NCBI GenBank assembly: GCA_035995185.1
Contig: DASYKT010000011.1
Location: 377,411 to 441,410, forward strand
DNA length: 64,000 nucleotides
Source of the DNA: DASYKT01 sp035995185
Lineage (GTDB): Bacteria > Acidobacteriota > Blastocatellia > Pyrinomonadales > Pyrinomonadaceae
Reading direction: 5' to 3'
Within the stretch, counting starts at the first letter, position 1. Each line of letters starts with the position of its first letter. Positions 16,134-23,002 of the stretch are shown here, one piece after another. The notes beneath the pieces are model-generated. The model was not told the DNA's origin. It saw nothing but the letters and a program-made list of their open reading frames with translations, and did no database searches. Position numbers and translations under genes: made by a program.

Positions 16134-16342
16134 TTAACTCTCCCTGAGTTGTTGGTTATGGTGAGCACGATAAAAATTCGTTTGATGGTTCATCCCACGG
16201 AACTGATCACAAGCCCACTGAGTTGTATTTAAATAAGGTGTTTTGCCCACTCCGAAGGTCTGAATCTGCACAAAATCTATCCCTGATTTGCGAACCCGAG
16301 GTTTGGAGACTGCCTGACCTCACCTAAAAGGAGACACCAAAA
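16134..16342 (+). promoter_or_regulatory. Promoter and degenerate hairpin leader of paralogue 3
   Basis: TTAACT (16134-16139), a 17-bp spacer and TATGGT (16157-16162) align with the two promoters upstream of the other paralogues. So do CCCTGAG.TTGTTGGTTA in the spacer and CCCACGGAACTGAT after the hairpin. The hairpin itself is weaker here. AAAGGAGACACC precedes ATG 16343. Confidence 0.6.
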
Positions 16343-17515
16343 ATGGGAAATATTTTTACCATTACTACCGCTACTACAGATATAAAAGCGGACGCGGCCG
16401 GTAAGGCGAGCGCGATCTTTACCGTCACTAACACCTCAAATAAACCTATTCGGGGAATTGCCAGGGCAAGGTCCATGGGCAGCACCCAACAGGGATGGCT
16501 GGAGGTCGAAGGCGAAACTGAAAAGGATTTTGGTGCCGGGGGCATCCAGCAATTCACCGTGAACTTCAAATCTACGGGTCCGGAGGCAGGAAAATTTCCT
16601 TTTCGTCTGGATGTGGCTTCGGCGAACAATCCGGACGAGGAATTCACCGAGGGGCCGCCCATTAACGTTGAAACTGCAGCCCCGGCGGCGCCTGTCAAAA
16701 AAGGATTTCCCCTCTGGCTCATCATTGTTATCGCCGCGGCAGCGCTGTTGATCGTCGGGCTTATTTTGCTCTTCGTTTTGCGTGGAGGCGGTGAGGGCAA
16801 TCCGGTGGTGAATGCGAACGTAAGAAAGCCCGGGTCGATCAAGATCCCGGATCACGATACCCAGCAGTCTAACGTAACAAAGCCCGCGCCGATCAAGATC
16901 TCGCCGGTGCAGGAGCCTTCTCCGCAGTTTATCGGTGTCGGAACGGACAAGATCTTGTACAAACGGGCAAACCTAAACAGCGGCTGGGTTCAGGTTCCAA
17001 ACAGTGGATCGGTTACCGGCGTCGCCGTTATGCCGGATGGAACGATCGTCGGTGTTGGAATGGATAGCAATTTGTATTCACGGGCAACACTAAGCAGCAA
17101 TTGGGTTCTGGTTCCAAACAGCGGATCGGTTACCGGCATTGCCGTTATGCCAAATGGATCGCTTCTTGGTGCCGGAGTGGATAAGTATTTGTATACCCGG
17201 GAAGCCCTGATGAAGACCTGGCAGCAGGTTCGTAATAGCGGAGTTATTAACAGCATTGCCGTTCTGCCGGATGGAACGCTCCTTAGTGTTGTAATAGATA
17301 ATAAGTTGTACACACGGGTAACCTTGAACAGCGCCTGGATTCAGGTTCCCGATAGCGGATCGGTTACCAGCGTCACCGTTATGCGGGATGGAACGATCCT
17401 CGGTGTTGGAATGGACAGCAATTTGTATTCGCGGGCAACCCTAACCAGTAACTGGATTCTGGTTCCAAACAGCGGGTCCGTCTTAAGCGTTGCGGAGATG
17501 CCGTTGGCAAAATAG
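16343..17515 (+). CDS. Single-pass membrane protein, paralogue 3 (tachylectin-like ectodomain)
   Basis: The protein (390 aa) has the shared N-terminal domain (MGNIFTITTATTDIKADAAGK), a transmembrane helix at about 122-147 and a short linker. From residue 197 to the end come five units of about 39 residues (pattern GVGxDxxLYxRxxLxSxWxxVPNSGSVxxxAVMPDG). Five units of this kind resemble the five-bladed tachylectin-2 propeller, a sugar-binding fold; this is pattern-based, not searched. Its promoter and leader match the two upstream paralogues. The function is unknown. Confidence 0.82.
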   Translation: MGNIFTITTATTDIKADAAGKASAIFTVTNTSNKPIRGIARARSMGSTQQGWLEVEGETEKDFGAGGIQQFTVNFKSTGPEAGKFPFRLDVASANNPDEEFTEGPPINVETAAPAAPVKKGFPLWLIIVIAAAALLIVGLILLFVLRGGGEGNPVVNANVRKPGSIKIPDHDTQQSNVTKPAPIKISPVQEPSPQFIGVGTDKILYKRANLNSGWVQVPNSGSVTGVAVMPDGTIVGVGMDSNLYSRATLSSNWVLVPNSGSVTGIAVMPNGSLLGAGVDKYLYTREALMKTWQQVRNSGVINSIAVLPDGTLLSVVIDNKLYTRVTLNSAWIQVPDSGSVTSVTVMRDGTILGVGMDSNLYSRATLTSNWILVPNSGSVLSVAEMPLAK

Positions 17516-17571
17516 GAAGTCCTATGCATTGCAATGACAGGCTGACATTCAGCTGATGAAAGTGATAAGCG

Positions 17572-17601
17572 GGCAGCGCTTGCGTCGATCGTAACGCTGC
17601 C
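17572..17601. terminator. Hairpin between convergent genes
   Basis: GGCAGCG (17572-17578) pairs with CGCTGCC (17595-17601) between paralogue 3 and the convergent TonB_C gene. There is no clear T run, so it is only a possible terminator. Confidence 0.35.
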
Positions 17602-18710
17602 TACAACTTCAGCTCTTTTTTCGCTTCTTTTATGTCCGCGGGTTTATCGAATACCGACATCGGAATGTTTTTATTGTATTCGATCGTGTTGTAGTTAATG
17701 CGGCTGGTTTGTTTTCCGTTTCTGAAATGATCGATGATGAACGGCGCCATCACGCCCTGAACATCTATGAATTGGGCGTAGCGGTCTTCCTCTTTATGGG
17801 CTTCGCCTTCGTTGTCCTTGCGTTCGTAGACGGCTTTGGCGGGCAGTCCGTCGGCTGCGGCAAACTCGAATTCGACCCAGAAATCTTCGCTATAGGAAAG
17901 CTTTATCGCTTCGTTCCTTCTTCCCAACGAAGCTTCGCGGCGTCCCAGATAACTGAGCTTTCCGCCTTCGGTGCGCCAAGCCCCGCGCAGAAGATAATCC
18001 AGGCTCACTTTAAGAGTGCGTTTGAAATCGTCGACCTGGGTTTTGGTCTGGTTGTTAACGCTGCGGGTGTCTTCGCCATAGATCCAGCCGCTATCGCCAT
18101 AATTGGTTTGGACGGTTTTATAGCCGCCTTGTTTAAATTCGGTGCGTTCTTTATCGGGGAAAACGATAATGTCGACGAAACTGCTGTAACCGATCGCCGC
18201 GCCGTCTTTGAATTGCGAAAAAGCCCCTTTGCCGTAAATGGTTTTTATCTGCAGATATTTTTCGCCGCCGAGTTTTTCAATCGCGCGCTTTAGAATGGCT
18301 TCCGCTTTTTCCGATTGATCGCCGAGCGTATTGGTCAGCCTGGACTCGGCCTGCTGCCGCTTCCAGCCGCCGTTCCAGCTATATTCATATTCAACCATCT
18401 TATCGATAGTAACAGCGACGCCATCCGCCATCTCAGGGCTGAATTTGATCCGCTTGGCGGCTTCGATCGCCCTCTGCGTCAATAGAGGATGAGGGGAAGA
18501 AACGGGCTCGATATTTCCGATCTTTCCATCCGATAAAAACTCGACCTTGAGTTTGACCGTGCCCGAAACGTCAAGGGTGCCGTACTTGTCCGGGAGTTCC
18601 GGGGCAGGCTTTTCCAGGATGGCCAGCGGTTTCGCCTGCTGTGCGGATACTTCCACGACGGCAGCAGCAGCTAAACAAAATATTACAAGCAAAAGATAAA
18701 ATTTCTTCAT
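17601..18710 (-). CDS. Exported protein with N-terminal TonB_C-like domain
   Basis: The product (369 aa) starts with a signal peptide (MKKFYLLLVIFCLAAAAVVEVSAQ). A TonB C-terminal-type domain follows at about 35-112 (GTVKLKVEFLSDGKIGNIEPVSS, AIEAAKRIKFSPE). The remaining 250 residues are beta-rich and look like the outer-membrane lipoprotein-sorting or LolA-like class, but this is uncertain. It lacks the N-terminal membrane anchor and Pro-rich spacer of a true TonB energy transducer, and no exbB or exbD is nearby. The next TonB_C gene lies 75 bp upstream with a terminator between them. Confidence 0.75.
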   Translation of the reverse strand: MKKFYLLLVIFCLAAAAVVEVSAQQAKPLAILEKPAPELPDKYGTLDVSGTVKLKVEFLSDGKIGNIEPVSSPHPLLTQRAIEAAKRIKFSPEMADGVAVTIDKMVEYEYSWNGGWKRQQAESRLTNTLGDQSEKAEAILKRAIEKLGGEKYLQIKTIYGKGAFSQFKDGAAIGYSSFVDIIVFPDKERTEFKQGGYKTVQTNYGDSGWIYGEDTRSVNNQTKTQVDDFKRTLKVSLDYLLRGAWRTEGGKLSYLGRREASLGRRNEAIKLSYSEDFWVEFEFAAADGLPAKAVYERKDNEGEAHKEEDRYAQFIDVQGVMAPFIIDHFRNGKQTSRINYNTIEYNKNIPMSVFDKPADIKEAKKELKL

Positions 18711-18725
18711 TATTCGATATCCAGT

Positions 18726-18760
18726 AAAAAGGCTTCGATGGATTTTAACACCGAAGCCTT
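18726..18760 (-). terminator. Rho-independent terminator (AAGGCTTCG type)
   Basis: On the minus strand, AAGGCTTCGG pairs with a CGAAGCCTT arm and ends in a T run. It terminates the TonB_C gene at 18786-19472. Loop and stem are almost the same as in the terminator at 19491-19528. Confidence 0.85.
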
Positions 18761-18785
18761 AGATGCGAAAAATAGGGCTTCGGTT

Positions 18786-19472
18786 TCAGGGTTTAAAATT
18801 AAATTCCACGTACATCGCCTGGGCCACCGGTTTTTGGCTTTTTTTGTGGACCGCGGGCTCAAACTTTATGTCTTCCGCGGCCGCTTTGGCTGCCTCGTCA
18901 AATTCCTTTGGCAGGATGCTGTTGACGCCATTCACCTTCAACGTTCCATCGGGATAAAATATTATGAGCACGGCCACTTTGTCTTTATATTTCTCGGCGC
19001 GCTGGCTTTCCGGATAAACCGCCGGGGGCAGAAGAGTTATCTTCGGCTTTTTAACGTTCGGGTCGCTTTCATCAAAAACCAGCGTGATAGTAAATGTCAC
19101 CGTCACATCTATCGGCGCCGGAACGCCTCCATTCTTTGCCGGCTTGAAATAAAGTTTCCGGACGGAATCCATCAACGCCTCGGATACACCTTCGGGCAAA
19201 CCCTCGATCAATTTAACGTTGCGGACCTTCCCGTCTTCTCCCAGCGTAAAACTGACGACAGCTTTTCCTTCTATCCCTTTCTTGCGCGCATTTTCAGGGT
19301 AATTGAAATCCGGTCCGCCGGGAATTTCGGGCGGTTCCGTGATCAGGGCGGACTCGAATTTGTAGATATAACGAAACGACACGTTTTGAGCCGCAGCGCA
19401 TACCGCCGAAGACAAAACGATCAGGGCCGCAAGCGCGACCGGACGGACAAACACAGGCATTCGAATTTTCAT
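18786..19472 (-). CDS. Exported protein with two TonB_C domains
   Basis: The protein (228 aa) has a signal peptide (VRPVALAALIVLSSAVCAAAQ) and then two tandem TonB C-terminal-type domains: about 45-135 (FNYPENARKKGIEGKAVVSF, VRKLYFKPA) and about 140-228 (PPAVYPESQRAEKY, DGTLKVNGV, IKFEPAV). The double domain with no membrane anchor is unlike the inner-membrane TonB protein. It is probably a periplasmic or outer-membrane-associated protein using the TonB_C fold for binding. It is flanked by near-identical terminators, so it is a single transcription unit. Confidence 0.8.
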   Translation of the reverse strand: MKIRMPVFVRPVALAALIVLSSAVCAAAQNVSFRYIYKFESALITEPPEIPGGPDFNYPENARKKGIEGKAVVSFTLGEDGKVRNVKLIEGLPEGVSEALMDSVRKLYFKPAKNGGVPAPIDVTVTFTITLVFDESDPNVKKPKITLLPPAVYPESQRAEKYKDKVAVLIIFYPDGTLKVNGVNSILPKEFDEAAKAAAEDIKFEPAVHKKSQKPVAQAMYVEFNFKP

Positions 19473-19490
19473 TTGTTTCTCCGCAGGAAC

Positions 19491-19528
19491 AAAAAAGGCT
19501 TCGAGGATTTTAACTCCCCGAAGCCTTC
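19491..19528 (-). terminator. Rho-independent terminator after the Clp ATPase gene
   Basis: On the minus strand, GAAGGCTTCGGGG pairs with a CCTCGAAGCCTT arm and is followed by six T residues. It terminates the Clp ATPase gene at 19553-21832. Confidence 0.88.
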
Positions 19529-19552
19529 TAAAACAAGCGAAATGTTTATACC

Positions 19553-21832
19553 TTAGTTAAGGCTAAAAGCATCCACGGGTTTGACCGTGATCTCGCCCTC
19601 CGTGTCGTCAACCACAAAACGCGAAGCCGTTTTCCACATGGTCGTGATCGGCAGCTTTACCTTTTCATCGATATAACGTTTTAGAAAACGCGCCCCGTAG
19701 GTCGTGCTAAACCCTTTTTCGGTAAGCAGATCCACTGCGTTTTCGGTGACCTCGATGAACTTGTTTTGTTTTTCCATCTGCTTGGTCAGCTTTTTGATAT
19801 AAAGCCGCGCTATTTCGCGAACTTCGTCCATCGTCAAGGGCGAAAATATCACTATCTCGTCTATGCGGTTACGAAATTCCGCTGAGAACCGGTTCTCGGC
19901 AGCTTTCATCACATCGCTTTTGATGGCCTTCATATCGCCGAGAGACTTCGTGCCGAAACCGAGCGGTTTTTCGTACTTCTTGAAATTCTCGCTCCCCAGG
20001 TTCGAGGTCATTATGACGATCGCGTCGGAAAGATAAACTTTCTTGCCGCGTCCGTCGGTCAGCCAGCCTTCGTCAAACGCCTGCAAGAAGATGTTCATCA
20101 AAAACGGCGAAGCTTTTTCCACTTCGTCGAGCAGCAGTACGGTATAAGGATTTTCGCGGAGCTGCTCCGTCAAGATCCCGCCGCGTTCGCTGCCGACGAT
20201 GCCGCGCGGCATACCGATGAGTTTTTCGATGCCCACCGTGCCGTCGCCGTATTCGCTCATATCGATGCGTACCATCTTGTGTTCGTCGCCGAACATAAAT
20301 TCAGCGACGGCCTTGGCCAGCTCGGTTTTGCCGACACCCGTCGGGCCGAGAAACAGCAGGACGCCATCCGGCTTGTAGTGATTTTCTTTGAGCGGGCCTT
20401 TATTAAGCCGCAGACGCTGCGCCACGGAACCAACCGCGGCCTTTTGCCCGACGACGCGCTTGCCCAGCTCCTCTTCCATGATCTTGAAACGATCGTTGGT
20501 GTCGCGGTAGATCATATCGCGCGGAATACGCGATTCCTGCGAGATGACATCGATGATGTGCTCGGATTTTACCTGCAGCTCGCTGGACTCATTGATCTCA
20601 ACCTTGACCGAGGCCGTATCGAGCCAGCCGATGGCTTTATCCGGAAGGTGAAGATTGCGGATATATTTCGGGGCCATTTCGAGCGCCGTGTCGATGGCCT
20701 CGTCCGTGATCTCGACCGAGTAATTTTTTTCCAGCCGCTGACGCAATCCCAACAAAATTTCACGGGTCTCGTCGATGGTCGGTTCGACCACCTTGACCAG
20801 GCGGAACCTGCGGGCCAGAGCTTCGTCCTCAGCGATGGATTCCTTGTATTCGTTGAGCGTGGTCGCGCCGATGATGCGCATCTCGCCGCGCGCCAGCGCC
20901 GATTTGAACATATTCGCCGCATCGGACGATGTTCCCAGCGCCGCGCCCGCACCGATGATGGTGTGAGCTTCGTCGATAAAGAGGATCATATTATCGCGCT
21001 CTTTTACTTCATCGATAATGCCCTTGATACGCTCTTCAAACATACCGCGCAGCATCGTGCCGGCGACCAGGCCGCCCATCTGAAGCTGTACGATATGCGA
21101 ATTTCTTAACCGGGCCGGTAATTTTTCCGGCTCGAGTTCTATCATGCGCGCCAATCCTTCGACCACGGCGGTTTTACCGACGCCGGGTTCGCCCACAAGC
21201 ATGGGCGAATTGGAACGCTCTTTGTGACAGAGGATCTCGATCATCTGCCGTATTTCCTGAGCGCGTCCGATGGTCGGCGGAAGTTTGTCCTGCCGCGCCA
21301 TCTTGTTTAGAGAAACACCGAAATGTTTCAGATAGGAGGGAAGCTCATATTTGCGCCGGACGCGCTCTTCCTCCTGTTCCTTTTTCTTGATGCGAGTGCG
21401 CACGTTGGCGGCCAGCTCTTCCGAGCTTACCCCCAGATTCTGCAAGACCTCATTGAGCAGGCTGCGCTCATCGGTCGAGAGAACATAAAAGAGGTCGCTC
21501 GATTCAATGGTGCGTCTCCCCTGCGAACGCGCGCGGTCCATCGCGCGCTTAAAGAGATCGGTCGTTTCAGGTGCGATGCGAAATCCTTTGCCGGTGTGCG
21601 CGCGGCTGGCATCGATACGTTTTTCCAGCAGCAGCTTCACATAGCGCGGGTCCACGGAAAGATCGCGCAGGGTGGCATCGAAGAGATCTTTCTCCTCATC
21701 AGCCAGCGCGACCAACACGTGCTCCACGGAGATATAATTCTGGTCGCGGCGTTTGGATTCTCCCAACGCGTTTTCCAGTATCTTTCGCCCGCTATCGCTG
21801 AATTTATCTTTATATGCTTCTAAGTCGGTCAT
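19553..21832 (-). CDS. ClpA/ClpC-type AAA+ unfoldase
   Basis: This double-AAA+ ATPase (759 aa) should unfold proteins for ClpP. It has an N-terminal Clp_N repeat domain (about 1-150), AAA1 with Walker A GEPGVGKT and Walker B ILFIDEAH, and AAA2 with GPTGVGKT and VLLLDEVE, then a C-terminal D2-small domain. The loop KPLGFGTK after the second sensor matches the ClpP-docking IGL/VGF-type loop, which separates it from ClpB. It is shorter than most ClpC proteins and lacks a recognisable UVR-containing middle domain, so its adaptor use may differ. It is the last gene of the minus-strand chaperone block. Confidence 0.88.
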   Translation of the reverse strand: MTDLEAYKDKFSDSGRKILENALGESKRRDQNYISVEHVLVALADEEKDLFDATLRDLSVDPRYVKLLLEKRIDASRAHTGKGFRIAPETTDLFKRAMDRARSQGRRTIESSDLFYVLSTDERSLLNEVLQNLGVSSEELAANVRTRIKKKEQEEERVRRKYELPSYLKHFGVSLNKMARQDKLPPTIGRAQEIRQMIEILCHKERSNSPMLVGEPGVGKTAVVEGLARMIELEPEKLPARLRNSHIVQLQMGGLVAGTMLRGMFEERIKGIIDEVKERDNMILFIDEAHTIIGAGAALGTSSDAANMFKSALARGEMRIIGATTLNEYKESIAEDEALARRFRLVKVVEPTIDETREILLGLRQRLEKNYSVEITDEAIDTALEMAPKYIRNLHLPDKAIGWLDTASVKVEINESSELQVKSEHIIDVISQESRIPRDMIYRDTNDRFKIMEEELGKRVVGQKAAVGSVAQRLRLNKGPLKENHYKPDGVLLFLGPTGVGKTELAKAVAEFMFGDEHKMVRIDMSEYGDGTVGIEKLIGMPRGIVGSERGGILTEQLRENPYTVLLLDEVEKASPFLMNIFLQAFDEGWLTDGRGKKVYLSDAIVIMTSNLGSENFKKYEKPLGFGTKSLGDMKAIKSDVMKAAENRFSAEFRNRIDEIVIFSPLTMDEVREIARLYIKKLTKQMEKQNKFIEVTENAVDLLTEKGFSTTYGARFLKRYIDEKVKLPITTMWKTASRFVVDDTEGEITVKPVDAFSLN

Positions 21833-22040
21833 TATTTTATTATTACTCCTAAATTATCCAATCCCTTAGATGCCGGCAGCAGGGGGGAAATCTGCCTAAA
21901 AACATCTTAACATTTAGCATCTAAAATCACCTACGGTTTGTTTTCCAAAATACATTGCTTTGCGCTTTTACCTCATCTTTAAAACGCCTGCAATTTTGTT
22001 GCCAAAGTTTGCAGCTTTTACGGCCTAAAATGGCTCCTAT

Positions 22041-22155
22041 CCCTGGGAGCGTGAGGCTGTGCCTGCAAAACGCTACTTGTCGCGCTGCTAAAAACAATAA
22101 ACCTGAGAGTTAGATCGCTGCGCGATCTTGCAGGCACAGCCTCCCGCTCCCAGGG
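22041..22155. repeat. Long palindromic element with 28-bp arms
   Basis: The arm CCCTGGGAGCGTGAGGCTGT... (22041-22068) matches its reverse complement at 22128-22155 in 27 of 28 positions, with a 59-bp loop. It fills much of the 340-bp gap between grpE and the Clp ATPase gene. No ORF and no T run; it looks like a mobile palindrome rather than a terminator. The remainder of the gap is AT-rich with nothing identifiable. Confidence 0.7.
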
Positions 22156-22172
22156 TTACCGCCGATTTTCTT

Positions 22173-22871
22173 TTATTTTCCTTTTCCCACCTGTACCCTG
22201 GCCGGCCTTAACAGGCGCTCGCCAAATTTGTAACCGCGGCTAAATTCCGCGGTAATTCGCCCGTCATTTTCCGGATCGCTCGGCACCATTTCGATCGCAT
22301 CGTGAATTTCCGGATTAAACTCCGCACCGACGGATTCGACGGCCTCGACACCGACGCTGGCCAGCGCCTGTTCGAACGAGCGCGCCGTGCCTTTTACACC
22401 CTCGAGCAAATGCTCGAAAGAAGCGTCGGTTTCACTGGCGATGATCGCGCGGTTCAGATTGTCGAGAACCGGCAATAGCGACGTCAGAAAGTTTGCCTGC
22501 TTTTCGTTGGCCTGCTGACCGAGAGATTTTTTCAAGCGCTCGCGCATCTCAGCCGTTTCGCGCTCCAGACCTTTTTTGGCGTCATCGAATCGTTTTTGCA
22601 CTTCCGAAAGTTTTGTCTCGGCGGCTTCACAGCGCGTTTTCAGGTTGCTCAAATCGGTTTCGAGCTTGACAACTTCCGGAGCTTTGACCGGCGCCTTTTC
22701 GGGCGCGGCCGCCGCGGCTTCGACCTGCCCGGCATCGTTTATTTTGATGCGCCGTTTGTCGTTCACCCGCATTTCTTCTTCGGCATTACCGGCATCGTCA
22801 CGCGGCTGCTGCTCGTCGTTTTCCTCAAATTTATCCATCACGATCTTATTAAAAATTCCTTTATTAAACAT
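22173..22871 (-). CDS. grpE: GrpE, nucleotide exchange factor for DnaK
   Basis: GrpE (232 aa) releases ADP from DnaK. A charged, disordered N-terminus (about 1-75) precedes the long coiled-coil (VKLETDLSNLKTRCEAAETK). The conserved four-helix and beta-wing part follows, with LLPVLDNLNRAI, ALASVGVEAVESVGAEFNPE and FSRGYKFGERLLRPARV. An alternative start is Met12, and neither start has a strong SD, so the first residues are uncertain. dnaK and dnaJ are not in the window. It sits between clpB and a clpC-like gene, a stress-response context. Confidence 0.93.
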   Translation of the reverse strand: MFNKGIFNKIVMDKFEENDEQQPRDDAGNAEEEMRVNDKRRIKINDAGQVEAAAAAPEKAPVKAPEVVKLETDLSNLKTRCEAAETKLSEVQKRFDDAKKGLERETAEMRERLKKSLGQQANEKQANFLTSLLPVLDNLNRAIIASETDASFEHLLEGVKGTARSFEQALASVGVEAVESVGAEFNPEIHDAIEMVPSDPENDGRITAEFSRGYKFGERLLRPARVQVGKGK

Positions 22872-22888
22872 TGCTGACTTCTTTATTG

Positions 22889-22980
22889 CTTAGTGCTTTT
22901 CGTGTGTTTCGTGGTTAAGTCACGGTCTCATTATTCAGCTGATAAAAGTTAACCACGAATTACACTAAACGCACGAAACA
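22889..22980. repeat. CACGAA-type palindromic repeat, copy 3
   Basis: TGTTTCGTGGTTAA faces TTAACCACGAATTACAC around a short spacer. The CACTAAACGCAC part also appears, inverted, in the copy at 2551-2612. It occupies the gap between grpE and clpB. Confidence 0.6.
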
Positions 22981-23002
22981 TATCGTTCTTCGGAATATGC
23001 CG

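Noticed and set aside
20279..21109. Plus-strand ORF of 276 codons
   Set aside because: Antisense to the conserved AAA+ part of the Clp ATPase gene.
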